Origin: Ralstonia pickettii DTP0602
GTDB lineage: Bacteria; Pseudomonadota; Gammaproteobacteria; Burkholderiales; Burkholderiaceae
DNA: 64,000 nt
NCBI GenBank assembly: GCA_000471925.1
Contig: CP006667.1
Coordinates: 1 to 64,000, forward strand
Direction: 5' to 3'
Every line of letters begins with the position of its first letter. The first letter of the stretch is position 1. Both the position numbers and the translations under genes were made by a program. The notes beneath the pieces were generated by a model, which saw nothing but the letters and a program-made list of their open reading frames with translations, was not told where the DNA came from and searched no databases. Of this stretch, positions 37,921 through 46,899 are shown one piece after another.

Positions 37921-39330
37921 ATGAACACGACCCCCGCCCAGCCGCAAGCCGGCACCGATTTTTCCACCCTGCCGCTGTCGCCCACCATGCTCGCCACGCT
38001 GGCGCAGCTCGGCTATGACGAAATGACGCCGATCCAGGCGGCCAGCCTGCCGATCACTTTGGCGGGCCAGGACCTGGTGGCGCAGGCCAAGACCGGCAGC
38101 GGCAAGACCGCCGCCTTCGGGCTGGCGCTGCTGCACCGGCTCGATGCGCGCCGCTTCGACGTGCAGGCGATGGTGCTGTGCCCCACGCGCGAGCTGGCCG
38201 ACCAGGTGACACAGGAAATCCGCCGCCTGGCGCGCGCCGAAGAGAACATCAAGGTGCTGACCCTGTGCGGCGGCGCGCCGATGCGGCCGCAGGTCGACAG
38301 CCTGATCCACGGCGCGCATATCGTGGTGGGCACGCCCGGACGCATCCTGGATCACATCGACCGCGGCAGCCTCGACCTGGCCGGCATCAACACGCTGGTG
38401 CTGGACGAGGCCGATCGCATGCTCGACATGGGCTTCTTCGACGACATCGCCTATGTGGCCAGCCGCTGCCCGAAGGAGCGGCAGACGATGCTGTTCTCCG
38501 CCACCTACCCGCCCGGCATCGACAAGCTCAGCCACCGCTTCCTGCGCAAGCCGCAGTCCATCAAGCTGGAAGCGACGCACGACAACACCACCATCCGCCA
38601 GCGCTTCTATGAAGTGGAGGAAGGCGAGCGCCTGAACGCGGTGGGGCGCCTGCTGGACCACTTCCGGCCAGTCAGCACGCTGGCATTCTGCAACACCAAG
38701 GCACGTTGCCGCGAGCTGGTGGAACTGCTGCGCGCACAGGGCTACCATGCACTGGCGCTGCACGGCGAGCTGGAGCAGCGCGAACGCGATCAGGTGCTGG
38801 TGCAGTTTGCCAACCGCAGCTGCTCGGTGCTGGTGGCGACCGACGTGGCCGCACGCGGGCTCGATATCGCGCAGCTGGAAGCGGTGATCAATGTCGAGAT
38901 CACGCCCGACCCCGAAGTGCACGTTCACCGCATCGGCCGCACCGGCCGCGCCGATCAGGAAGGCTGGGCCTTCAGCCTGGTCAGCATGGACGAGATGGGC
39001 CGCGTCGGCAACCTGGAACAGCACCATGGCGGCGAGTTCGAATGGCATGCGCTGGCCGAGCTGAGGGCATCCAGCGGCGAACGCCTGCTGCCGCCGATGG
39101 TGACTCTGCAGATGCTGGGCGGCCGCAAGGAGAAGATCCGCCCCGGCGATATCCTCGGCGCGCTGACCGGCGAAGCGGGCTTTACCAAGGAACAGATCGG
39201 CAAGATCAATGTGCTGGAGATGTCGACCTATATCGCGGTGGAACGAAGCATCGGGCGCGAGGCGGTGAAGCGGCTCAATGCGGGCAAGGTCAAGGGCAAG
39301 AAGGTGAAGGTGCGGATGATGACGGAGTAA
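37921..39330 (+). CDS. dbpA: ATP-dependent RNA helicase DbpA
   Basis: 469 aa DEAD-box helicase. Motifs: AKTGSGKTAAF, PTRELADQV, GTPGRILDHI, VLDEADRMLDMG, FSATYPP, VATDVAARGLDIAQLE, HRIGRTGRA. The C-terminal DbpA RNA-binding domain is present (LQMLGGRKEKIRPGDILGAL; GKINVLEMSTYIAVE). DbpA acts in 50S ribosomal subunit assembly through hairpin 92 of 23S rRNA. The ATG at 37921 follows the DUF72 stop by 22 bp. Confidence 0.95.
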   Translation: MNTTPAQPQAGTDFSTLPLSPTMLATLAQLGYDEMTPIQAASLPITLAGQDLVAQAKTGSGKTAAFGLALLHRLDARRFDVQAMVLCPTRELADQVTQEIRRLARAEENIKVLTLCGGAPMRPQVDSLIHGAHIVVGTPGRILDHIDRGSLDLAGINTLVLDEADRMLDMGFFDDIAYVASRCPKERQTMLFSATYPPGIDKLSHRFLRKPQSIKLEATHDNTTIRQRFYEVEEGERLNAVGRLLDHFRPVSTLAFCNTKARCRELVELLRAQGYHALALHGELEQRERDQVLVQFANRSCSVLVATDVAARGLDIAQLEAVINVEITPDPEVHVHRIGRTGRADQEGWAFSLVSMDEMGRVGNLEQHHGGEFEWHALAELRASSGERLLPPMVTLQMLGGRKEKIRPGDILGALTGEAGFTKEQIGKINVLEMSTYIAVERSIGREAVKRLNAGKVKGKKVKVRMMTE

Positions 39331-39772
39331 GCCGCGGGCGAGACCTTCGCCGCCGGTTTTCTCCGCTCTCCCGCTTGCGGGAGAGGCGCCGGGGGAGAGG
39401 GCAGGCGCATGGCAAGCATCGCGCCATCTCACTTCGTTGAGACGCCCGCCCTCTCCCCAACCGAACGGTGCAGGCGCTGGTGCTTGCAGTCTGGGGCGCG
39501 GGCCGCTATCGGCTGCTGCGGCAGGGCGCGCGGCGCTGGAACCGCAGCAATGGGTGCGACAGATGCAGATCCTTTGCCTGTCGACGCTGGACGGAGAGAG
39601 TGGCGATGGCACGGAGTGATGCACCCGCCGCAGCGGGCCCGTCACAACATTGCTTACAAAGATTCGCGTAAGTCACCCTGTAAGGGTGCGCGTTACTTTG
39701 CTACTCTGATTGCATTGGCACGAAGCAGGTACCGCCAGCCGCATCGCATTTTCGACGGAAAAGGAGTTGGTG
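39331..39772. other. Intergenic region with palindromic repeat
   Basis: No supported gene. It holds a REP-like palindrome (39366-39385), a nearby GGGGGAGAGGGC/GCCCTCTCCCC pair (about 39392-39461), and the leader of the CBS gene with AAGGAG at 39761-39766. Confidence 0.55.
39366..39385. repeat. CTCTCCCGC palindrome (REP-like)
   Basis: CTCTCCCGC-TT-GCGGGAGAG, a perfect 9-bp inverted repeat. Related elements occur at 40232-40259 and, more loosely, at 45400-45437, all between genes. Confidence 0.75.
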
Positions 39773-40213
39773 ATGAAAACCGCACGCCAGGTTCTGGAAT
39801 CCAAGCCGAGTCAGTCCATCTACAGCATCCCGCCGACGGCGACGGTCTATGCCGCGCTGCAGCTGATGGCTGAGAAAGGCATCGGCGCGCTGCTGGTGAT
39901 CGAGCAAGGCGAGATCAAGGGCATCCTGAGCGAGCGCGATTACGCGCGCAAGGTGATCCTGATGCAACGCACTTCGCGCGAGACGCTGGTGCGCGACATC
40001 ATGACCACCGCGGTCATCTATGTCAGCGCCAACCAGAGCACCGACGAATGCATGGCGCTGATGACCCAGCACCGGCTGCGCCACCTGCCGGTGATGGAAG
40101 GCCGGGAACTGGTCGGGATGCTGTCGATTGGTGACCTGGTGAAGGACATCATCTCGGAGCAGCAGTTCATTATTGAGCAGCTCGAGCATTACATTACGGG
40201 CGGCGGGCGCTGA
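39773..40213 (+). CDS. CBS-domain pair protein
   Basis: 146 aa made of two CBS motifs: SIPPTATVYAALQLMAEKGI with LSERDYARKVIL, and YVSANQSTDECMALMTQHRL with LVGMLSIGDLVKDII. Such stand-alone pairs bind adenine nucleotides and act as energy-sensing regulators. The ATG at 39773 has AAGGAG 7 nt upstream; the track to 39710 has no such site. A hairpin terminator follows. Confidence 0.92.
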   Translation: MKTARQVLESKPSQSIYSIPPTATVYAALQLMAEKGIGALLVIEQGEIKGILSERDYARKVILMQRTSRETLVRDIMTTAVIYVSANQSTDECMALMTQHRLRHLPVMEGRELVGMLSIGDLVKDIISEQQFIIEQLEHYITGGGR

Positions 40214-40231
40214 GCTGGCGGTCTGCCCCAG

Positions 40232-40259
40232 GCTCCTCTCCCGCGTGCGGGAGAGGAGC
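40232..40259. terminator. Strong hairpin between convergent genes
   Basis: GCTCCTCTCCCGC-GT-GCGGGAGAGGAGC, a perfect 13-bp inverted repeat between the CBS gene and the Rieske gene. It lacks a T-tract but is placed to act as a bidirectional terminator. Same core as the palindrome at 39366. Confidence 0.75.
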
Positions 40260-40290
40260 GCAAACCGGCGGTCGTTGAAGCGACCGCCGC

Positions 40291-41331
40291 TTACTCCAGC
40301 GTGCCGAACTTCACCCCATGCGCCGCCAGGTAGCGCCGGTACGCGCCTGCCAGCTTGTCGGCCGGCTGCGGCACTTCCACGCCGGTGCGCAGCGGCAGCC
40401 GTCGCGGCTGCTGCGATTCCACGATCGGCTTGTCCTGCAGGAAGATGGTGTCCTGGAATTCGCGCAGGCTGGTGTCGTCGTCGTCGGTGACCAGCGACAT
40501 CACGAACCACACCCGGCTTGATTCCTCATCCCCTGGGCAGATAAACAGCGCGATCGCGCTGCGGTGGTTGTCGCCCAGGTCGGGCACCTTGGTCAGGATT
40601 GCCGCATAAGGCGCGACAACCCGGTATTCATATTCGACCATCGCTCCGCCGGTGGCGCTGGCGTGCGCGCGCGGCTGCCAGGCGCGGCAGCCGATGCTGC
40701 GCAGGGCGTCGGGTTTGCGGGCGTCGCCGATGGCTTCGACTTCGTACGGCGGCACCTCGGTGTGTCCGGGATCGCCCAGGTAGCCGTCATGCACATAGCC
40801 GAAGTGGGCCATGTCCAGAAAGTTTTCCACCAGCCGCGGCGCCGAGGTGGCGACGTCGTACGGGCCGCAGACGATGTGGCGGCATTCGGGGTCGTCGTAT
40901 TCGGGGAACGGCGGCAGTTCGGGCACGGCTTCGGTGCCGTCGCCAGCCAGGCGCACCCATAGCAGGCCATAGCCTTCGCGCACCGGATGGGTGGTGGCGC
41001 AGGCGCGTGGCGCGGGCACCAGCCCGGGGTGCGCGGGATAGCGCGTGCAGCGGCCGCCTGACTCGAAGCGCCAGCCGTGATAGCCGCAATGCAGCAGGCC
41101 GTCGCGCACCGCGCCCAGCGTGAGCGCGGCGCCGCGGTGCGGGCAGCGGTCGTCCCAGGCGTGCCAGCCATCGGCGTTGCGCCACAACACCAGCGCGCGG
41201 CCGAACAGGCGGGCGGCGAAGGGGCCGTCGCCCTGTGCCTGTTCCATGGCCAGCACGGGGTGCCACTGGCCCAGTTCGGGTCCGGCCGCGCTGGTGGCGT
41301 GACCTGTTTCTTGTCGTGGGGTCTCGCTCAT
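40291..41331 (-). CDS. Rieske 2Fe-2S ring-hydroxylating oxygenase, alpha-type
   Basis: 346 aa. The Rieske cluster is bound by CPHRGAALTLG and CGYHGW (C-x-H with C-x-x-H). A mononuclear iron site is suggested by LVENFLDMAHFGYVHDGYLG (D-x-x-H-x4-H). The size and lack of a beta subunit fit the vanillate demethylase/phenoxybenzoate dioxygenase subgroup, which acts on aromatic ethers or acids and takes electrons from a separate reductase. No reductase gene is adjacent, so the electron donor must be elsewhere. Substrate unknown. Confidence 0.88.
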   Translation of the reverse strand: MSETPRQETGHATSAAGPELGQWHPVLAMEQAQGDGPFAARLFGRALVLWRNADGWHAWDDRCPHRGAALTLGAVRDGLLHCGYHGWRFESGGRCTRYPAHPGLVPAPRACATTHPVREGYGLLWVRLAGDGTEAVPELPPFPEYDDPECRHIVCGPYDVATSAPRLVENFLDMAHFGYVHDGYLGDPGHTEVPPYEVEAIGDARKPDALRSIGCRAWQPRAHASATGGAMVEYEYRVVAPYAAILTKVPDLGDNHRSAIALFICPGDEESSRVWFVMSLVTDDDDTSLREFQDTIFLQDKPIVESQQPRRLPLRTGVEVPQPADKLAGAYRRYLAAHGVKFGTLE

Positions 41332-41508
41332 GGTCGGGATCTTACCTGCGATGCCGGCACGATATTCGTCACGGGCCTATAATTATGCGGTTGCTGAATA
41401 GCGGTCACCCGCGACGGCGTCACGCCCCCTCCAAAGCGGTTTCTGGCCCGATATTCCCACGCATTTTGAGTTGATTTCGCCGCACATTGCTGCGGTTTTC
41501 TGTCTGCC

Positions 41509-43059
41509 ATGTCTTCACCCTCCTCTGCCGCACTCGCCCAGGCTCCCGTCCACGACCATCGCGCCATCATGCGGGTGATCGGCGGCATCGTGCTGTGCAT
41601 CCTGCTCGCCGCGCTCGACCAGACCGTGGTGATCCCGGCGGTGCCGGCGATCGCCAATGACCTGAACGGCTTCGGCCACCTGTCGTGGATCGTGACCGCG
41701 TACCTGATCGTGTCGACGGTGACCACGCCGCTGTACGGCAAGCTGTCAGACAGCTTCGGGCGGCGGCGGCTGCTGATGGTGGCGATCACGCTGTTTATCG
41801 CGGCGTCGGTGGCGTGCGCGATGGCGCAGACGCTGGGGCAACTGATCCTGTTCCGCGCGCTGCAGGGCGTGGGCGGCGGCGGGCTGATGTCGCTGGCGCA
41901 GGCGGCCATCGCCGACGTGGTGGCGCCGCGCCAGCGCGGGCGCTACCAGGGCTACCTGGCCACGGTATGGGCCGTGGCGTCGATCGCCGGGCCGCTGGTG
42001 GGCGGCTGGGTCTCTGACCATATGTCGTGGCGCTGGCTGTTCTGGGTCAACGTGCCGCTGGGCCTGCTGGCGATGTTCATGTGCTACCGCGGCCTGGCGG
42101 CGCTGCAGCCGCGCGGCGGCCGCCCGCGCGTAGACTGGTTGGGTGCGCTGCTGCTGGCGGTGGCCATCGTCGCCTTCCTGCTGGCGATGAGTTGGGGCGG
42201 CGACGTCTACGACTGGATCTCGCCGCAACTGGGCGCCCTGCTGTTGGCCGCCGCGGCCGCCGTGGCGCTGCTCGCCTGGCAGGAGCGCCGCGCCGCCGAT
42301 CCGATGCTGCCGCCGCGGCTGTTCGCCAACCGCGCCTATGTGATGGGCGTCGCCGCCTCGGCCCTGGCCGCGCTCGATATCTTCCTGTGCATCTTTGCGC
42401 TGCCGCTGCATTTCCAGCTGGTGCGCGGCGCCGATGCCTCGACCTCGGGGCTGCTGGTGATGCCGTTCCTGCTGGCCACCGTGGCGGGGAATTTCATCGT
42501 GGCCTGGCTGGCGCCGCGCGTGGGCCGCATGCGCGGCATCCTGACGGGCGGCTATATCGCTGCCGCGCTGGGACTGATCGGGTTGGCGCTGGTGACCCCC
42601 GCGATGCCGCTGGCCGTGGTGCTGGCGGCGATGACGCTGGCCGGCGTGGGCCTGGGCATGACCATGGTGTCGACGCTGATGAGCGTTCAGAACGTGCTCG
42701 AGCGCCGCGATACCGGCGCCGGCACCGGCGCGCTGCTGGTACTGCGCTCGCTCGGCAGTGCGATCGGCGGGGCGCTGGCCGGTACGCTGCTGACGCTGGA
42801 GTTCCGCCATGCGCTGGCCGCCTCGGGTGTGACGCAGGCGCTGGACCTGGGCGCGCTGCGCCATGGCAGCGAAGCGCTGGCGCACCTCTCGCCGGCGGTG
42901 CAGCAGGTGCTGGCCGGTGGCGTGGACTCAGGCTTCCAGCTGATTTTCGCCGCCGGTGCTGCGGCGGCAGTGCTCGCGCTGCTGATCGTGCGCCGCATGC
43001 CGGACCTGGAACTGCGCAGCAGCGTCACCGAACACGCCGCCACGCTGGCGATGGACTGA
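41509..43059 (+). CDS. DHA2-family (EmrB/QacA-type) multidrug efflux MFS transporter
   Basis: 516 aa, 14 membrane helices. Helix 1 carries LAALDQTVVIPAVPAIANDL (motif D1), the helix 2-3 loop YGKLSDSFGRRRLL (motif A), and motif C-like GPLVGGWVSDHMSWRWLFW. Proton-driven drug export from the inner membrane. No EmrA-type adaptor is next to it, so it may act alone. It is the only gene on its strand between the divergent Rieske gene and the peroxidase. Confidence 0.92.
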   Translation: MSSPSSAALAQAPVHDHRAIMRVIGGIVLCILLAALDQTVVIPAVPAIANDLNGFGHLSWIVTAYLIVSTVTTPLYGKLSDSFGRRRLLMVAITLFIAASVACAMAQTLGQLILFRALQGVGGGGLMSLAQAAIADVVAPRQRGRYQGYLATVWAVASIAGPLVGGWVSDHMSWRWLFWVNVPLGLLAMFMCYRGLAALQPRGGRPRVDWLGALLLAVAIVAFLLAMSWGGDVYDWISPQLGALLLAAAAAVALLAWQERRAADPMLPPRLFANRAYVMGVAASALAALDIFLCIFALPLHFQLVRGADASTSGLLVMPFLLATVAGNFIVAWLAPRVGRMRGILTGGYIAAALGLIGLALVTPAMPLAVVLAAMTLAGVGLGMTMVSTLMSVQNVLERRDTGAGTGALLVLRSLGSAIGGALAGTLLTLEFRHALAASGVTQALDLGALRHGSEALAHLSPAVQQVLAGGVDSGFQLIFAAGAAAAVLALLIVRRMPDLELRSSVTEHAATLAMD

Positions 43060-43167
43060 TTGGCGTTGGACGGTGGCGCCGGGGCCACCCCGTGCATCCG
43101 ACCGGCTGCCGTCGGCGTAGACTACGCGTACCCGATACAGCGAGCCGACCACCGGAGCCCCGTCGCC

Positions 43168-43827
43168 ATGAACCGCCGTTCCCTGCCTGCCACGCCGTAC
43201 ACCGGCGCGCCTGCCAGCCGCCACGCCCTGCGCAACACCACTTTCGCCGCCGCATTGGCGTTGGCCGCGGCCAGCGCTGCCCTGCTCCCGGCCCCTGCCC
43301 GCGCAACCGACAAGCCCGCTGCTGCGCCTGCAGCGGCAGGCACCTGCCCCGCCTCGCTCAACTTCACCTTCCCGCGCCTGCAGGACGACGCGCCGCAGAA
43401 CCTGTGCCAGTACGCCGGCAAGGTGGTGCTGGTGGTCAACACCGCCAGCTATTGCGGCTTCACGCCGCAGTACGAAGGGCTGGAGGCGCTCTACGCCAAA
43501 TACCGCGCGCGTGGGCTGGTGGTGCTGGGCTTCCCGTCCAACGACTTCTCGCAGGAGCCCGGCTCGGAGAAGGAGATCGCGGACTTCTGCTACAACACGT
43601 ACGGCGTCAAGTTCCCGATGCTTGGCAAGTCGCACGTGCGCGGCGGCGAAGCCAACCCGATGTATGCGCTGCTGGCAAAGCAGACCGGGACCTCCCCCAA
43701 GTGGAACTTCTACAAGTACCTGATCGGCCGCGACGGCCAGGTGGTGGCCAGCTACGGCAGCCGCACCAAGCCTGACGACAAGGAGCTGGTGGCAAAGATC
43801 GAGTCGCTGCTCGGCGCGCAGCGCTGA
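43168..43827 (+). CDS. Exported glutathione peroxidase-like protein
   Basis: 219 aa. Signal peptide of about 45 residues (hydrophobic FAAALALAAASAALL, then APARA). GPx domain with peroxidatic Cys in VLVVNTASYCGFTPQYEGL, then VLGFPSNDFSQEPGS (the usual Gln is preserved) and WNFYKYLIGRDG. It uses Cys, not selenocysteine, and probably takes electrons from thioredoxin-like partners in the periplasm to reduce peroxides. The ATG at 43168 begins the signal peptide. Confidence 0.9.
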   Translation: MNRRSLPATPYTGAPASRHALRNTTFAAALALAAASAALLPAPARATDKPAAAPAAAGTCPASLNFTFPRLQDDAPQNLCQYAGKVVLVVNTASYCGFTPQYEGLEALYAKYRARGLVVLGFPSNDFSQEPGSEKEIADFCYNTYGVKFPMLGKSHVRGGEANPMYALLAKQTGTSPKWNFYKYLIGRDGQVVASYGSRTKPDDKELVAKIESLLGAQR

Positions 43828-43851
43828 GCGCGCTGCGCACGCGGCCAACGC

Positions 43852-44478
43852 TCAGTCGCGCACCAGTCCCTCCGCCCGCATCGCCTCCTGCACCGCCGGC
43901 CGCGCCGCCACGCGCGACAGGTATTGCTGCAGCGCCGGGTATGCGGTCAGCGGCATCATCAGCATGCGGGCCCAGCCCACGATGGTGAAGCAATAGGCGT
44001 CGGCGACGGTGAAGGTGTCGCCGGTCAGGAACTGGCGGGTTTGCAGGTGCCGGTCGAGTTCGGCAAAGCGCTGCTGCAGCTTGGCCTTGCAGGCTTCCTG
44101 CGTGATCTGCGCAGTTTCCTTGTGCCACAGCCAGGGGCTGAAGACCTTGTGCAGTTCGGTCGAGACCAGCGTCAGCCAGCCGGTCGCTTCCAGCCGTGCG
44201 CGCGTGCCGGCGGCGGGCAACAGCGTGCGCTCGGGCACTTGGTCGGCGATGTATTGGAGTAGCGATGCCACTTCGGTGTGGCGCGAGCCGTCGTCGAACT
44301 GCAGCAGGGGCACGTAGCCGCGCGGGTTGATGGCGTAGTAGTCGTCGCTGCCATTCTCGGCCTGCACCAGCTTGTGCTGGACCAGGTCGACCTTGGCCAG
44401 CGTGACCGGCAGGCCGGCTTCGCGCAGCGCGATATGCACGGCCATCGAGCAGGCGCCCGGAGAGTAGAAGAGCTTCAT
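43852..44478 (-). CDS. Glutathione S-transferase (beta-class-like)
   Basis: 208 aa. It starts MKLFYSPGACSMAVHIALRE with the beta-class Cys10, then YYAINPRGYVPLLQFDDGS (glutathione-binding cis-Pro) and LTGDTFTVADAYCFTIVGWA in the helical domain. Conjugates glutathione to electrophiles or binds it in stress responses. The ATG at 44478 is the family start; 12 codons of extra frame upstream are not. Confidence 0.92.
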   Translation of the reverse strand: MKLFYSPGACSMAVHIALREAGLPVTLAKVDLVQHKLVQAENGSDDYYAINPRGYVPLLQFDDGSRHTEVASLLQYIADQVPERTLLPAAGTRARLEATGWLTLVSTELHKVFSPWLWHKETAQITQEACKAKLQQRFAELDRHLQTRQFLTGDTFTVADAYCFTIVGWARMLMMPLTAYPALQQYLSRVAARPAVQEAMRAEGLVRD

Positions 44479-44614
44479 CGCGATCCTGTTGTGGTTGGCT
44501 GGCCGCCACGTCATGCGGCGGCCGTGCAGGCAGTCTAGGATCGCGCCCGCTGTGCGGCAATGCGCGCCCTTGCGGATGCGCCCTGCAAATCTGCACAGCC
44601 CCGGTTGGCCCGGC

Positions 44615-45352
44615 TTAGTCGAGCAGCTTTGCCAGCGCCGGCGTCAGCCCGGCGTTGGGCTTGCGCGGCGGCCGCGCAAAGCTGCCTTGCGTGGCGCTGC
44701 CGGCGCGCAGCGCCACCAGCGATTCGCAATGCCGCACCGCGCTCGACACGCCATCCACTACCGGCACCGGCAGGCGCCCCTGCAGCGAGCGCGCCAGCCC
44801 CGCCAGCGGGGCTCCGGCTACGATGATCACGTCGGCGCCATCCTGCTCCACCGCCTGCAGGCACAGCTGCTCCAGCCGCGCGGCATGGTCTTCCTGCACG
44901 CTGCCGATATCGCGCAGCGGCTCCTGCAGCGAACGCACGCTCGCCAGCCGCGACGACAGGCCGTTGGCCGCCACGCATTCGCGGTACCAGGACTGGATGC
45001 GGTGCGAGATCGCGATGATGGAGAAGCGCTGCCCGAGCAGGCAGGCGCTTGCCAGCGCGGCCTCGGTCATGCCGACGACCGGCACGTCGAACAGCTCTTT
45101 CAGGCCCGCCAGGCCGGGGTCGCCGAAGGCGGCGACCACCAGGCCGTCGAACTGGCCGGCATGCTCCGCGGCGGCGCAGGCGGTGGCGTAGCCGCCGACC
45201 AAAGCCTCGAAGCGAGTTTCGATGTAGGCCACGCCGAACTGGGCGGTGGCCATCTTCAGCGTGGTGGTGGAGGCGGCAGTGCGGCTCGCCTCGGCTTCGA
45301 TCAGCGCGGTGACGGATTCGCTGATATTGGGATTGACGATCAGGAGTTGCAT
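44615..45352 (-). CDS. Hydantoin/Asp-Glu racemase-family protein
   Basis: 245 aa. It starts MQLLIVNPNISESVTALIEA; LVVAAFGDPGLAGLKELFDV and DVIIVAGAPLAGLARSLQ mark the two active-site loops. In characterised hydantoin and Asp/Glu racemases each of these loops has a catalytic Cys; here both are Ala. It may therefore be a racemase with altered chemistry, a lyase or an inactive relative. It lies upstream of nothing on its strand and next to a dihydropyrimidinase gene, with a hairpin between them, so a role in cyclic ureide breakdown is inferred. Confidence 0.82.
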   Translation of the reverse strand: MQLLIVNPNISESVTALIEAEASRTAASTTTLKMATAQFGVAYIETRFEALVGGYATACAAAEHAGQFDGLVVAAFGDPGLAGLKELFDVPVVGMTEAALASACLLGQRFSIIAISHRIQSWYRECVAANGLSSRLASVRSLQEPLRDIGSVQEDHAARLEQLCLQAVEQDGADVIIVAGAPLAGLARSLQGRLPVPVVDGVSSAVRHCESLVALRAGSATQGSFARPPRKPNAGLTPALAKLLD

Positions 45353-45399
45353 GGGGAGATAGTGTTTGTCGAACAGCGAGAACAGCAGTCCTGCGGCGG

Positions 45400-45437
45400 T
45401 TTGCTCCCCTCACCCATAAATGGGAGAGGGGAGCAAA
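45400..45437. terminator. Hairpin between the racemase-like and dihydropyrimidinase genes
   Basis: TTTGCTCCCCTC/GAGGGGAGCAAA, a perfect 12-bp inverted repeat enclosing a second small dyad CCCAT-AA-ATGGG. It is downstream of the dihydropyrimidinase gene and upstream of the racemase-like gene on the minus strand. It resembles the other CTCTCCC palindromes of the window. Confidence 0.75.
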
Positions 45438-45473
45438 CATGCGCAGCTCTTCAGTCTTCAGGTCCGCAGGTCA

Positions 45474-46895
45474 TCAACCAAGCATCGGCGCGCCCGCCGG
45501 CAGGAACTGCCCTCTTCCCGCCTGCGGTTCCAGGTACTGGCCATCGCGCACCAGCATCTCGCCGCGCGAGAAGCAATGCACCGGCCAGCCGGTCACTTCG
45601 ATGCCTTCATACGGCGTGTAGTCCACCGCGTGGTGCAGCGCGCTGTTGCGGATCTGCACGCGCTTGTGCGGATCCCACAGCACGATGTCCGCATCCGCGC
45701 CGATGGCGATGGTTCCCTTGCGCGGATACAGCCCGTACAGCCGCGCCGGCCGCCACGAAGTCAGCTCGACGAACTGGTGCAGCGACAGCTTGCCGCGCGC
45801 CACGCCGTCGAACAGCAGCGGCAGGCGCGTCTCGATGCCCGGCACGCCGTTGGGGATGTGCTCGAACGAAGGCCGGTTGCCGCCCGGCTGCTTGCCTTGC
45901 GGGTCGTCATAGCGGAACGGCGCATGGTCGGACGAGAACACGCTGAACACGCCGTTGGTGAGCGCGCGCCACACCGCGGCCTGGTTCTCCGGATCGCGCG
46001 GCGGCGGGCTGCAGATGCACTTGGCGCCTTCATAGCCGTCGTCGCCTGGCAAGGCCATGTCATCGGCGGTCAGGTACAGGTACTGCGGGCAGGTCTCGGC
46101 CAGGATCTGCAGCCCCCTGCCCTGTGCCCAGCGGATTTGCTCGATCGCTTCCTTGCCGGAGACATGCACGATCAGGATCGGCACGTCGACCAGCTCGGCA
46201 AAGGTGATGGCGCGGTGCGTGGCTTCACGCTCGACGGCGGCGGGCCGCGCCAGGCCATGGAAGCGCGGCGCGATGCGTCCTTCCCCGACCAGCTTGTCGG
46301 TCAGCCACGAGATGCAGTCGGCATTCTCGGCATGCACCATCACCAGCGCGTTGTTCTGCCTGGCGACATCCAGCACCGACAGCATCTCGCGGTCGGACAG
46401 CTTGAGGTCGTCATAGGTCATGTAGACCTTGAACGAGCTGTAGCCCTTGCGGATCAGCGCCGGCAGTTCGTCGGCCAGTACCGCGGGCGTGGGATCGGCG
46501 ACGATCAGGTGGAAGGCGTAGTCGATCACGGCACGGCCTTCCGCGCGGCGGTGGTAGTCCGCCACGGCAGCCTTGAGCGATGCGCCCTTCTCCTGCGCGG
46601 CGAACGGAATCACGGTGGTGGTGCCGCCGCAGACCGCGGCGCGCGTTCCGGTGAAGAAGTCGTCGGCCATGCGCAGGCCGTCGGGCATCGGCTGGTCGAG
46701 GTGGCAATGGCCGTCGACGCCGCCGGGCAGCGCCAGCAGCCCATCGGCATCGATCTCGCGCGCCCCCTGCGGCAGACCGTGGCCGAGCGCGACGATCTGC
46801 CCGCCGCGCACGCCGATATCGCAGCGGAAGCGGTCGGCGGCGGTGACCACGTCCGCGCGGCGGATCACCAGGTCAAGGCTGTCGTGAGCGGACAT
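45474..46895 (-). CDS. hydA: Dihydropyrimidinase/hydantoinase
   Basis: 473 aa amidohydrolase. Metal-binding GGVDGHCHLDQPM, the lysine to be carbamylated in SSFKVYMTYDD, MVHAENADCISWL, LIVHVSGKEAIEQI and SVFSSDHAPFRYDD. Opens cyclic ureides (dihydropyrimidines, hydantoins) or related imides. The ATG at 46895 (MSAHDSLDLVI) is preferred to the longer frame, which overlaps the neighbouring gene. It follows the maleate-isomerase-like gene by 4 nt, so the two are one transcriptional unit. Confidence 0.93.
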   Translation of the reverse strand: MSAHDSLDLVIRRADVVTAADRFRCDIGVRGGQIVALGHGLPQGAREIDADGLLALPGGVDGHCHLDQPMPDGLRMADDFFTGTRAAVCGGTTTVIPFAAQEKGASLKAAVADYHRRAEGRAVIDYAFHLIVADPTPAVLADELPALIRKGYSSFKVYMTYDDLKLSDREMLSVLDVARQNNALVMVHAENADCISWLTDKLVGEGRIAPRFHGLARPAAVEREATHRAITFAELVDVPILIVHVSGKEAIEQIRWAQGRGLQILAETCPQYLYLTADDMALPGDDGYEGAKCICSPPPRDPENQAAVWRALTNGVFSVFSSDHAPFRYDDPQGKQPGGNRPSFEHIPNGVPGIETRLPLLFDGVARGKLSLHQFVELTSWRPARLYGLYPRKGTIAIGADADIVLWDPHKRVQIRNSALHHAVDYTPYEGIEVTGWPVHCFSRGEMLVRDGQYLEPQAGRGQFLPAGAPMLG

Positions 46896-46899
46896 CGGC

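Noticed and set aside
39409..39873. 154-codon frame before the CBS gene
   Set aside because: Low-complexity, overlaps the real CBS start and its ribosome site in another frame.
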